This document shows, piece after piece, positions 53,478-63,945 of a stretch of 64,000 bases of DNA. The translations under genes and the position numbers were made by a program. Numbering within the stretch: the first letter of the stretch is position 1; each line of letters starts with the position of its first letter. Below the pieces are notes generated by a model, which did not search any database, was not told the DNA's origin, and saw only the letters and a program-made list of their open reading frames with translations. Origin of the DNA: Ixodes scapularis (taxonomy: Eukaryota; Arthropoda; Arachnida; Ixodida; Ixodidae); contig NW_024609837.1 of assembly GCF_016920785.2 (NCBI RefSeq), positions 42,162,745 through 42,226,744 of the forward strand, read 5' to 3'.

Positions 53478-54004
53478 ATGGAATAAACGCACTTTAAGCT
53501 GAACGCCATAAATCTGTTTTTTTTTTTTTAACTTATGGTGCAGGGATTTACTACCGAGGTGCTTCAAATTGGTAAAAGCTTTCTCTAAAATCGTGGAAAG
53601 ATTGGTTCACCTGAGTAAATATAGAAAAATCAAAACGTATGTTTTCCCTATGCTTTCCATGTACACTAAAAATATTATATGTAACTGTGGCGTTTATTTA
53701 GGCTAAATGGTGTGGAGTATAGGTAAACCAATTTTGTTTACTTTCCATTCCACAAACATTTCAATCATAGTAAACGCCAGAGTAGCCCCCAACGATTTTC
53801 TGATATTTTAGAGATAAAGGCTTAGCGATAGTTTTTCAATAGTAAAACCAGTTTTTATTTTCCTTCTTTCCCCGACACCGGAGGTTTCATATATTCATAC
53901 TCTCAATTAATGAATGCACCAGCTCCGAGCACCTCTGTAGTAAATCCCAGCGCGATAAGTTAAGAAACCGATTTTACGGTTAGTTTAAAGTGCGTTCAAC
54001 CCAT
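53478..54004. mobile_element. Long-TIR MITE, about 527 bp
   Basis: The arms of about 85 bp are inverted: left aacgcactttaagctgaacg...gggatttactaccgaggtgct, and right, on the other strand, aacgcactttaaactaaccg...gggatttactacagaggtgct. Non-coding AT-rich centre. No target duplication recognised. Confidence 0.65.
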
Positions 54005-54177
54005 TTCCCCTACGTTGTATATGGTATAAAAGACAGTCCGCAAACACTGCCTCAGGCGAGTTTCTTCCTCGTATGACTTCCCCTGTCACATTTTTGGTAC
54101 AAAAAGGTTGTATGGCAGATTGGTGGGCAGTAAGTAGTATTGCTCACGTGAAACGTTGTAGCATCTCGTGGCCTCTG

Positions 54178-54990
54178 GTCACGTGACGTTGATTTCCTCG
54201 CTAAATTCAGCGGGGAAACTGAATCGGTGTGTAGGTAACGTGACGTTAATTTTACGCGCTAAATTTACAGGAAAAATTATATTGCCCTGTATGTTAAGTG
54301 ACATGAGGTTACGCGATCCAATTTTTCCGCTAAATTTAGCGGGGATACTGAATTAGTGTGCAGGTCACGTGACGTTGATTTCGCCCTAAATTGAGAGGAG
54401 AAACTGAAGTGCCGTATAGGTCACGTGACGTCAGGTCACGTGACGTCAATTTTTTCCGCTAAATTTAGCGAGGAAACTCAATTGGTGTCTAGGACAAGTG
54501 ACGTTATTTTTCCCGCTGAATTTAAAGGAGAAACTATATTGCCGTATATCAGGCACGTAGCCAGACCCCCCCCCCCCCCCCCCCCCCCCCCCCCGAAATC
54601 TTCCATTTTGCTGGGACCCCTTCCCCTAATACAGCATTTTGTCATGGGTGCCCCCCCCCTCCCCCCCCCCCCCCCCCCCCAAAATCCTGGCTACGTGCCT
54701 GCTGTATATGTTACGTGACATTAGATCAGGCGATCCAATTTTCTCGATAAATTTAGCGGGGAAACTAAATTAGTGTGTAGGTAATGTGACGTCACGTTTC
54801 TCCTCTAAATTTAGCGAGGAAACTGAATTAGTGTGTAGGTCACTGAACGTAAATTTTCCCGCTAAATTTAGCGGGGAAATTGACGTTACTTGAATCAATG
54901 TCACGAGACTTATGCGCCAATTCAACTTCCCCGCTAAATTTAGGGGAGAAGCTGAATCGGTGTGTAGGTCGGTGACGTCCCGTATACAAC
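54178..54990. repeat. 57-bp degenerate satellite with CACGTGACGT and a palindromic core
   Basis: Units start with gtcacgtgacg or variants at about 54178, 54235, 54293, 54364 and 54420. They continue, beyond the inserted MITE at 54550-54701, to about 54990. Each has a near-palindrome ccgctaaatttagcgggg followed by aaactgaattagtgtgtag. Spacing is 56-58 bp, with some units lengthened by an insert (aggttacgcgatcc). Diverged, hence old. Confidence 0.75.
54542..54709. mobile_element. 152-bp hAT-like MITE inside the satellite
   Basis: The element at 54550-54701 begins caggcacgtagccag and ends ctggctacgtgcctg. It is flanked by ccgtatat and ctgtatat (7 of 8 identical), consistent with an 8-bp hAT duplication. 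The interior is mostly two poly-C tracts (about 54567-54594 and 54651-54680). It splits one satellite unit. Confidence 0.75.
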
Positions 54991-55400
54991 ACTACGCGCG
55001 TTGCATTATGGGACGTGACAGGGCCACGGCTTTACAGAATACCGCTTCACGAAATGCAGCTTCACGAAATTCGGAGAAACTGTTCAAAGAACGTTTCGCG
55101 TTAAAAGTTACTGTAAGCCAACTCCATGTTTTCTAAATTTAAACCCAGAGCAATTAAATTTCGATTCAGCCATTGTTAGACGCTGTCACATAATGCGGAA
55201 GTGCGACACTATCTGAACTTGTGTCCAGCCAGCATCGCCGACTTCGGTTGGTAAAAGGAGAGACGAGACGCCAAGAGATGAAGCTGTTGACGCGCAGATT
55301 CAATATAGTGAGTCACTATTATGCGAAAAAAGATTCTGCAAATCACGCATATAAAGCGCAGCGTAATGGGTATGCTGGAAACAGCGCCACCTAGCGCTCC
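54991..55400. other. No gene seen
   Basis: Short open frames only. The stretch after the satellite has a small direct repeat of cttcacgaaat near 55045-55070. Confidence 0.35.
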
Positions 55401-55561
55401 AGGGGCTCTAAACTCGTGAAACACAAAGTTGGGCCCGAAGTTGACGGAGTGCACCGATTGGACTATCACGACGATGACTTGGCGCTTTTGTCGCCAGCGT
55501 CCAATCGGCACGCTCCGCGAACTTTCAGCTCCAACTTTGCGTTTGACGAGTTTAGGGCCCT
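55401..55561. mobile_element. Foldback MITE, 161 bp
   Basis: aggggctctaaactcgtgaa at the left matches, inverted, agggccctaaactcgtcaaa from the right. The arms continue about 62 bp (acaaagttgg, gaagttgacgg, gccgattggac-like blocks) around a loop of about 40 bp. Non-coding. Confidence 0.65.
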
Positions 55562-56241
55562 GAGCTAGAAAAAAAAGTGATAACAAACGAGGGGCAGATT
55601 CAGCATTTTACCCCACTCTGTAGAGATATTGTTCAGCCGGAACTGGTAAAACGACGCCGTTTTTCTTAATATTCTCCATCCGGTTTAATTTTATTTAAAA
55701 CCCTAATTTCAAAAGAATTACCCGCTATTTTTCGTTATGGTGCTGCTGCCAGCTACCAGAAGATTCTATGGCAATAGAGACACGTAAGACATGAAGCATG
55801 GAACCGTTCTCTTGATGCTGAAAGAAGCAAGGGATGGCCATCGCTCCCCTTTTAGCACACCATACGTCCATTCTGAAGGGCTCGTTTCCGTAAAACGAAT
55901 GACCCAGATACTTTGACTATCGAAAGGGACTGACGCGCAGGAAATTGGGAAATCGTTTAAAGGTTCCTCAGGCAAAGAAAAGCGCCCTATCTGAAAAGGG
56001 AGATATAAGAAACGATCAATTTTGATCCCCCCCAGATCTTTTGACGTGCTGCTAAAGCAACGATACAATGTGCAATACTAAATAAAAATGGTAAAAAAAG
56101 AAACAAAAAAAACCATAAGAGGGGCTTTTGGTGACGCTCGGAGCTTGCTCACGAAAGCGGGGAATTGGGAAGAAAGAAAGCATTGCTGTAGTCTGAATAA
56201 AAAAAAAAAAAAAATAGAAAATAGAAAAAAATAAAACTCAC
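55562..56241. other. No gene seen; likely intron of the exon candidate at 56242
   Basis: Minus-strand open frame at 55766-56068 without motifs. A/T runs near 56100 and 56200. If the 56242-56598 exon is real, this is the intron 3' of it. Confidence 0.3.
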
Positions 56242-56598
56242 GAAAGGTTTGACATGCAGGACACGGACAGCACATCTTTCGATTGTGTTCAATCCTTCTA
56301 TGTATAATATTTTTCGCCAGTGTTTATCCAATCTCAACGCGCTCAACTCAAGAAGAGTGAAATAGAAAACTTCGTTTCTTTCTCTTCTCGTCCTTATCTC
56401 CGGGATGCCAACTTGCAGATCGATGTTATCCTCATACGCAGCTCGCAGCACGCGGAGCGAAGGAGCGCCGGACAACTCGTGGAAATTGGGTTCAATCCAC
56501 ACTTCTGCCCGTTTCAATCTGAGCACCATACCGGTGGGCGGGACGTCGTGTATTACTCCTGCTTGGTTCACGTTAAAGTCCCCAGGCCAGCAGTCATA
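56242..56598 (-). CDS. Exon candidate of an unidentified gene (357 bp, phase 0-0)
   Basis: On the minus strand the acceptor-like cccagtatag is followed by 119 open codons. They run from YDCWPGDFNVNQAGVIHDVP through PPTGMVLRLKRAEVWIEPNF and YEDNIDLQVGIPEIRTRRE to IERCAVRVLHVKPF. The stretch ends at the strong donor TTC|GTGAGT. The length is a multiple of three and both boundaries are phase 0. An in-frame TAG lies just before the acceptor, so the frame needs a splice there. Composition is mixed and not low-complexity. The product was not recognised and no neighbouring exon in phase was found. A MITE (56622-56820) lies 24 bp upstream, in what would be the preceding intron. Confidence 0.45.
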
Positions 56599-56621
56599 CT
56601 ATACTGGGGGAATCTCTCATC

Positions 56622-56820
56622 TATAGGGAGCACTCACTGGCCGCCATATTTGAGGTCACTGTTTAGAGCGCATGCTCAGAACGAGCTCGCATTCATAGGC
56701 TGCCAAGACCGGCAATCTTGATGGTGCGGGGTGCCCGTTGCAAAATAACTGGAAGCTCGCCATCAGCACGTGCTCAGCATTAGCGCACACCGATATGGCC
56801 GCCAGTGAATACACCCTATA
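56622..56820. mobile_element. MITE with 26-28-bp TIRs and TA ends
   Basis: The left end tatagggagcactcactggc and, inverted from the right, tatagggtgtattcactggc continue through gccatat. If TA is the target duplication (56622-56623 and 56819-56820), a Tc1/mariner-type origin is likely. A truncated relative lies at 20524-20690. Confidence 0.7.
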
Positions 56821-57012
56821 CAGTGGATAACAATGTCGCCACTCCCTGGCAGACTAAAGTTCTTCTGTATAAAAAAGACTACTGACTAATTCGTTTCTTT
56901 TTTAATGCGGAATCCGTTTTATCTGGTGATTTGCATGGAGTTCTGTTACATTTGGTTGTAACACTCTGCTAAAGCGACCGGTGGTAACGAAAAACCGACG
57001 CCGAAGGCGTAG

Positions 57013-57224
57013 AGGCTCATTCACACTGCCCGATTTTCTTGCGTTCTGTTACGTTAGGTATACGTCACCGAAACATTCCTGTCTCGAATGTCGCGTGTCG
57101 TGCTTTCTCCTTGAACTGGTAGCCTCGCTTAATATGAAGCACAGAGGTCCCGGTGACTTCAACGTAATATTTCGTAACGTAACTTAATTGTAAGAAGGTG
57201 GGACAGTGTAAATGAGCATTTACG
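57013..57224. mobile_element. Foldback MITE, same family as 1814-2012
   Basis: The left arm gctcattcacactgcccgat...gttacgtta matches, inverted, gctcatttacactgtcccac...gttacgtta from the right. The middle (tctccttgaact...gaagcacag) matches the copy at 1814-2012. Confidence 0.55.
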
Positions 57225-57328
57225 CTCGTAGGGAACGACATAAAAAGACTTCGGTCCCACGGCAGGATATGAACTCAAAACCTTGAGATCGTGAGTCTAA
57301 TGCTTTGCCGACTAAGCTAACCAGGGTG
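57225..57328 (-). mobile_element. tRNA-Lys-like SINE head
   Basis: On the minus strand the text ggttagcttagtcggcaaag...agactcacgatctcaagg has the A box (ttagcttagtcgg, plus 57308-57320) and B box (ggttttgagttc, plus 57271-57282) at tRNA spacing. It resembles tRNA-Lys through the D arm and anticodon arm. The acceptor stem does not close, so this is a SINE head or tRNA pseudogene and not a working tRNA gene. Confidence 0.6.
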
Positions 57329-57797
57329 TTTTTTTTATTTATTTATTTTATTTAATAAAGTGAGCTATCCAGAGTCGGTGGTACGGACCACGGAAAGTCA
57401 AGCTTAGTGCCACTAAATAAGCTACGCTTCAGAGTAACGACACTTGGCCATCTTGTGGCTTAAAATCATGGTTGTCAGTTATCTGAAGCTTTATCTGAAA
57501 TCACAGGAAACGCTTTTCCGCCCTCCACAAATGTTTAAAGAGTTCCCGACAGAGCAAATCAATATTACATGAGCTTCCTAACACCGAATGTAATGCTGAG
57601 GAAGTCCAACTTCTGAACCATGACGGTCGGCAGTTGCGTCTGCCCTGCATACGAGCCAAAATGGCGGCGCCCACAACAATGTCGGGGAACGGAGTGCCGA
57701 TACTCTCAGCGCAGCTTATTTAGTGGCTCTAGTCAAGCTCATTAGCGCCGGGCGCGAATGAGCTCGCGCGCTACCTGGCCTTTCTTAAAGCTTTATG
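57329..57797. other. No gene seen
   Basis: Starts with a T/TTTA-rich tail-like tract (57329-57355). The remainder has no coding motif. aaaatggcggcgccc lies near 57658. Confidence 0.3.
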
Positions 57798-58038
57798 GTC
57801 AAGAGGTCCAACGAGTCAAAAGGTCCAACGAGTCAAGAGGTGCAATAGCCACGTGACAGCCGAGTCAAGAGGTCCAACGAGTCAAAAGGTCCAATTCGAG
57901 TCAAGAGGTCCAACGCGTCAAGAGGTCCAACGAGTCAAAAGGTCCAATTTGTGTCAAGAGGTCCAACGCGTCAAGAGGTCCATCGAGTCAAGAGGTCCAA
58001 CGCGTCAAGAGGTCCAACGCATCAAGAGGTCCATCGAG
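57798..58038 (+). repeat. 17-bp tandem satellite, array 1
   Basis: About 14 units of gtcaagaggtccaacga or close variants (caaaaggtcc, ccatcga), with one gap near 57842-57860. A 17-bp unit cycles through all frames, so the open frame across it (repeated RGPTRQEVQRVK) is an artefact. The same unit makes array 2 at 60297-60534. Confidence 0.9.
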
Positions 58039-59929
58039 CCTTATTTTTATCTTCTCTGCTTATAATGATATTGCTATTAATGGACTGCTTGTGTCGGCTA
58101 ATGACTGTTTGACCTATCTAAATTATTTTGGAGAATACAAGTACTACATAGCTATTGGAGACAAGTAGACAGATACTATCTGCCACAATGTATATGTATT
58201 TCAGTGTTAAATAATGGACAGTGCCTAGTGACATATTTTGGACTTGTAGAACTTAATATCTGTGTTCCAGTCTCTCTGTTCTATGACTTATTTATGCCAT
58301 TTCTACGGAAGTGTCTCTCAAATTCCCGAGATATAAAATGCAAATGTACCTCAGCCTCTCGTGTTTAGCCTTCCCTTTCATGTATCTCAGTATTTGTAAT
58401 CGCAAATACTTACTTGGGTAACTTTGTCCAGCCCCGGGTTCTCGTATGTTCTGTTAAAAATATGATGCACTACTATTTTATGCTTTAGTTTTTATTCACT
58501 GAGTTCACCGATTCACTAAAGATGTAAATAACACAACATGGGAAGAAGCTCAAATATCATTGGAGGGCGTCTTTAAACGAGCCCAAATTATGCCACTTGG
58601 CGTCCAATAGAGTGTTGCAAATGTATGCGAGCATTGTCTTTTTGAAACATTGTGGCCGGTGCAAGCTATAGCGGGTCAATTTGGGCCGTTGGTTTACTTA
58701 AAAGCAGGGAGCAGCCACAAATACTTATGCTAGCGATATGTAACTCCTTTACGGCTCTTTATTTTTGAGAATGTTGTGAAATGAACCATGAAACTGAACG
58801 TTTCATGATTAAGCATACTTGACACGAATTATCTAACATTTGTTTGTCGATATCATTTACTTTTAGTTGAAATTACGCGATCTGTTACTCGGTTAAAATT
58901 GTAAGATGGTGGGTTACTTGCTCAATCATTTTTAGAAAATTGGGTCATAGAGATTGAAATCCATTGAAGAACTGTTTGTGCCGGAAAGCTGGTCAATCCA
59001 TGAACCCGATAGATCTCTACTGTGTCCAGTGCGAGGCCATAGCGAATGGAAAAATGACTAACTTTACATGCCATGCTGCGCCAGGGCAAACTGTCTCTTC
59101 AAGTTCTTCGAAGACCAAACACTTCAAAATATCAAGGAAGCTATTTTGACGAGACGTGAACAAATTTAAACAATTATTACAACTTTTAAAAATAATGTCA
59201 CAGAAATAAAAAAAAGAACGATGTTCAGTTTCCTGACGTCAAACGCCGTAATAGTGCTTTAGTGTGATGGTAGACATCGAAATAGCAAATAACTATGGAC
59301 ATATCTTTCGTATGTGATGAAAAATGTGTTTAAAATAGTTTTACAATTATTTCGAACCCGGATGTCGAAGTAGTCCCTTCCTAAAAAAAAGGCATCTCAA
59401 ATCAAACATGTAACCTTTCTGGTTACGTGTTCGATATTCGCGGGAGAGAGCAACACGGGAGATGCAGATTTACGACTTTGTGGTCAGGGGTAGAAGAGAA
59501 AAGGCACACAGGTCCCCAACAAACGAATGTTGCTATGCGCTTGACAGTTTATAACAACAATGATTTCAAGTGTTTACAATCCAGTGCCCAGCATGCGATC
59601 CCCACAGCCCAGCGCGCACGTATCTGTCGCTTCAGAAACCAAGAAAATCATGGGTCATACGCACGAACACTGATTACATCACCGGCCAGAAACGATGTAT
59701 CAAAGCCGTGTTCGTGAGATCCCTCTTGCCGTGTGGAAGTCCTCACAGCTCAACTTTTTGCTCTTTTTTCGACATTTTCTTCTCCGCCCTTATTGTTAGC
59801 ATCTATGTTTTCTGCTTTTTTAATGCGTGAGCATTACCTGGCTCAGTCAGCGAAAAAGCCGTCGGCAAAATCCGTCGTCAAAATCCGTCGTCAAAATCCA
59901 TGACTTGTCCAACACAATCCAATATAATA
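58039..59929. other. No gene seen between the satellite arrays
   Basis: AT-rich DNA with only short motif-less frames. A small frame at 58964-59149 is Ser/Cys-rich without family resemblance. Confidence 0.35.
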
Positions 59930-60175
59930 AAAAGAAACTCTGGTTACGGGATATCTTTGGTCACCTGATCTCTCTGATCACGTGACCTATCTGGTCATGC
60001 GACCAAACAAAAAAAAAAGAGGAAAATCTGTGGTCAAGTGACCAAAAAAAAAAAACCTCTGATCACGTGACCTCCCTGGCTACGTGAGCACAAAACAATC
60101 CCCTGCCTGGTTTCGAACCTAGGCCCTCTTGATCGTGCAACTAGCGCGCTATCTGTTGCGGAAACACAACTCGGG
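59930..60175 (-). mobile_element. tRNA-headed SINE-like unit with GTCACGTGA repeats in its body
   Basis: On the minus strand, agatagcgcgctagttgcac and the perfect B box ggttcgaaacc (plus 60109-60119) form a tRNA-like head near 60100-60166. The downstream body has several gtcacgtgatcagag or ggtcacttgacc units separated by A/T runs (plus 59945-60075). No functional tRNA fold is apparent. Confidence 0.5.
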
Positions 60176-60296
60176 AAGAGGTAGTGCTCGCGCATTCCCA
60201 CATCGTAAGAGAAAGCTTAAGTGCCCTTATAATTTCTTTTCTCGCCTGTACTTATTTCACACCCCTTGCCTGTACATATTTCACACCAAGAGATGC

Positions 60297-60534
60297 AACG
60301 AGTCAAGCTATCCAATATTGGACCTCTTGACGCGTTGGACCTCTTGACACATCGAGGCAAGAGTCAAGAGGTCCAATATGAGTCAAGAGGTCCAACGCGT
60401 CAAGAGGTCCAACGAGTCAAGAGATCCACGGCGAGTCAAGAGGTCCAACGCGTCAGGAGGTCCAACGCGTCAAGAGGTCCAATATTGGACCTCTTGACTC
60501 GTTGGACCTTTTGACGCGTTGGACCTCTTTACTC
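60297..60534. repeat. 17-bp tandem satellite, array 2, with two inversion points
   Basis: Same unit as array 1. Units run in reverse orientation from about 60313, switch to forward from about 60365, and reverse again after 60488. ccaatattgg palindromes sit at about 60313-60322 and 60479-60488. The array directly precedes the MITE at 60546. Confidence 0.85.
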
Positions 60535-60545
60535 GGAATCTTCTT

Positions 60546-60772
60546 AAAGCCCCTTGATAAAAGCGTTTTTTTACAAGTACCGCCAACCATTGTTGTGAAA
60601 GCGCGTGAGACACGTGCCATGAGCGGGTGCTCCGCCGCCATTCGCGTCCAAGGCAAGCTCATTTCAGTGCTGCGCCGCCATTTGCTTCCAAGGGCCACTC
60701 GAGACATGGGCCTCGTGCACTCGCGCATTTGACGCTACTTGCAAGACAAACGCAAACACATCGAGGGGCTTT
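60546..60772. mobile_element. 227-bp MITE, sister of 20793-21032
   Basis: Begins aaagccccttgataaaagcg and ends atcgaggggcttt. The interior shares gcgccgccatttgctt and gcgcatttgacgctacttgc with 20793-21032. Target duplication unclear (TA on both sides is possible). Confidence 0.6.
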
Positions 60773-61029
60773 AGCCTTTCTTGTCATATACCGCCATCTG
60801 TCACCTATGTCAGAAATAAAAGCGAATCTTTGTAAGGCGGTGGGTGCCGTTCAGAGCCTTTCTCTTCTTCCCTAGAAAGCTTTTGGCACGCTCTGTGCTT
60901 ACCTCTCTTCGAAATTAAACTGATATGATTCTTTTTTTGTTGTTGCTATCATCATGCCATCAAACAGGGTTCCTTTTATTCGCACTCTGATTCTTTTTTT
61001 TTCTTTAGGAATTGTTCTGTGAATGTACA
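60773..61029. other. No gene seen
   Basis: Short stretch with T runs between two elements. Confidence 0.3.
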
Positions 61030-62479
61030 CACTCTAAGAAAAAATGAAGCGTGACTTGCTCCCTCAAGGGAGAAAAATACGCTGAAACAACCATCGCTCC
61101 CCTAGGGGAGAAACGGTAACGGGAGCAACCTTTGCTCCCCAAACCGTTAGTCCCTCAAAGTTGAACCCGAGGACTGACTTTTGCACCCTTGCGTTTAGGC
61201 CACTGGGACTAAATGTTGCGCCCTTACCTCATTTATTACTAAATTGCGCCCTTACACACCTAGGTGGCGCTAGTCAACGTCAAATTCAAAATTGGTAAAG
61301 AGTATGTTATGGCTGGGCATCTTTTCCACGATCTATACATTACATTTGAACAAGGCTTATTTCACATTTGCACACGTATTCTTGCACACTTATTACACAT
61401 TTTAGCATAGACAAGGAATTAGAACACAAATGACACTTGCACAACACACACGATGACACACTAATTTAATATTTCTTTCTTTATTGTCACACGCTAATTC
61501 AATCCCCACCCCCAAAAGGCTACCCATGCGCCTTTTATACTGATCACATGAAAGGAGTTGTTTGGTCAGTGATCATCTCAACCGTGAGGGATGTTACAAA
61601 TATGACGCTGCTTTCGCACCAACATTGTTCTCCAATATTGTTGATAAACTTTCCTAGGAGCGTATCTCTTACTAAGAGTAACGGTACACACAGTAATATT
61701 TGTGACAGTCTATAAAACAGCGTCCCCATAGGCTCCTAGCAGTCACGTTCACGCTTCCCCGCATAGACTGCCCCACTTTGAGCATGCGCATCTCCGTGGC
61801 AACCGCATCGTCTCTTGCGAAAAAACAACAACAACACAGGTTGTATAGAGTACAAAAAGAAAAGAAAGCAGTATGAACCTTTTTTGTCTTTGGAAACGTT
61901 TTTAGAACGTTCTACGCGCCTATTTTTAAGCCAGTTAAACCAAAAAGAAAATATAAACGCTTTCAAAGTACGTTTCAAAGACTGCAAAGGGGAAGGACGC
62001 CAGGACAACGGTCAAAAGCCGCATGGCCAGTGCATCAACAACGCGGGCGCTCGAGTCAGTGTTGGCTTCCACGACGTGCTGGAACAGAGGCTACGATCGT
62101 TATAAAGTGAGCTCCAACCCTTAAACATGACCCCTCCTGCAATTTTCGATGCTACGATGGTCTGTGGATATTTCCCCCTGCGTTCCGAAACAGTAAGTGC
62201 GTCACTAACGCTGGCCATCGGCGATGCAGCGGACGGCGCCATTTTGTCCGCGCGTCTTTCTCTCTACGCTTTTGCTCCCGCGCGCCTCTCGCTACGTTTG
62301 CTCCCGCGCTTTTGCTCCTGCGCTCCTTTCGGTTAGTCCCGGTCGAGTGCAGTTAGTCCGCAGCATTTGCGGCGCACGGTACCTAGCTCGAACCAGGTGG
62401 TCTGTTGGGGGAGCAAATGGGAGTTCAGAGGACCAAGTGCTGCCGTTTGTCGTTTGAGACCATCTTTTTTCTAAGAGTG
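61030..62479. mobile_element. DNA element with CACTCTAAGAAAAAA-type TIRs, about 1.45 kb
   Basis: The left end cactctaagaaaaaatg and, inverted from the right, cactcttagaaaaaagatg form short TIRs. Subterminal sequence on both sides repeats gggagcaaa/tttgctccc motifs. The CACT start recalls CMC (CACTA/Chapaev) elements, but no transposase and no clear target duplication were seen, so this is tentative. Confidence 0.45.
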
Positions 62480-63763
62480 AGTCGCGGACAATATGAAAAA
62501 GCTCGGACGAGTGCGTGAATTGAAAGGCTATCTGTGCTATCTCTGAGAACAAAAAACTCAGTTATTACCGAGGCTTCAGTGGCTGTTAAATTTTGTTGTC
62601 ACTCCCCGCTCGACCTGGTGTCGCTGAGTTGAGAAGTGTACTCGACCACCATGCCCAGACAAGTAAATCAAAATAAGTATCGTCCGTACCCTCGAAGACA
62701 ATGCTCTTAGCCTCGCGCCGGACGCTTTTAAGCCGTGCCTCAAGAGCGTGCTAGTATACAGTAGCGCACATCAAAAACAAAGAGAACTCGACCCCAGTGA
62801 TGTGATTGCTGCGAAAATTGCGCCAAACTGCGTCAAGGGGCTAACCCTGCTACATCCTGCTACATTTTGCCAAAATATGAGTAATCTGCGCCAAGCCTGC
62901 GCCAAAGGACCGATTTTAGTCGCCTTTCCAAACCAAAACTAAACTGAGTACCATGATTGAGCATGCGTGAGTTAGGTGGCGCAAGCGGCCGCCCGACACA
63001 AAGTACCCTGCATTAATGGTCTATTCGGTCTTGCATGGTTTTTCCCGCCGTCTCTCGTTTCTCGCGCTCGTCGTCTCGTAAGTCTCGTCTCGTGTCTTTT
63101 TAAAAATGTTTCAAAGATAGACGCGGGCATGTGTGGATGTTCCGACGGTAGCGTACCGGGTACCAGGCCAGCCATGCCGTCATACTGTGAAACGAAACCG
63201 CGTTTTGGCGCGGCGGGAATTACTTTGTGAGCTGAAGCATTCGCTCCTGAAAACAACGGCCGTAGTAAAACTATATTTTGTCTCTGCCTGCCAGTCACCG
63301 TGGTCGCGCAACGTCGGGTGTTGCCGTCCCCACGTCGCTGCAGATGTGGCGCTTTCTAAACTGAAATCTAAGGACTGCCGCATGATCATCAACATTCCTG
63401 TTTTTTGTTTAAATCATACGCTACTACAAGAATACCTCTTTACCTCCGTTTGCTGTGCCAAAGTATTGATTACCTAGGTTTCTCTCGGTAGGCTTTCTTT
63501 CGAGAGGGATTCCGGTACGTGAAAAATCTCCCGCGAAAGAAAGTTGTTGAAGAGAAGTGATCTAAAACAAAGAAGGCAATGTATGCACGCTGAACCCGCA
63601 CAACGCGCTTGTTTGTCTCGAGTTCAGTCGTTGCACAAAGCGCTCCAAGAACGTTTTGACCCTGGCTCGCGATGTCTTGCATCGATGCACCCAGGTTCTG
63701 TTTTTAGAGCGCAGCTCTTAGGGGCCCGTTCCCGGCTTGAGCGGCGTCGGCGTCGCCGTAACC
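62480..63763. other. No gene seen
   Basis: Open frames up to about 120 codons on both strands without motifs. gcgccaagcctgcgccaaag-type short repeats near 62820-62910. Confidence 0.3.
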
Positions 63764-63945
63764 AAGGTCATCCCAAGGTCACGTGGCCCCCAAGGTCATC
63801 CCAAGGTCACGTGACCCCCAAGGTCACCCCAAGGTCACGTGACCCAAAGTCACGTGACCCCCCCCCCCGAGGTCACGTGACACCCCCAGGTCACGTGACC
63901 ACCCCCAGGGTCACGTGACCCCCCGCCGAGGTCACGTGACCTCCC
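63764..63945. repeat. Degenerate tandem array of AGGTCACGTGACC palindromes
   Basis: About eight copies of ggtcacgtgacc or one-base variants, separated by C-rich spacers, with aaggtcatccc half-units at the left. Each full unit holds a CACGTG E-box and the perfect palindrome gtcacgtgac. The array ends about 55 bp before the window edge, where a gatgacgat-type short repeat begins. Confidence 0.8.

Noticed and set aside
57225..57328. Functional tRNA gene
   Set aside because: A and B boxes are present but the acceptor stem does not pair and the B box is degenerate.
57798..58038. CRISPR-like array of short direct repeats
   Set aside because: Units are contiguous 17-mers without unique spacers, in eukaryotic DNA. 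It is a satellite.
60100..60166. Functional tRNA gene
   Set aside because: Perfect B box but no closing acceptor stem, and it is fused to a repetitive body.
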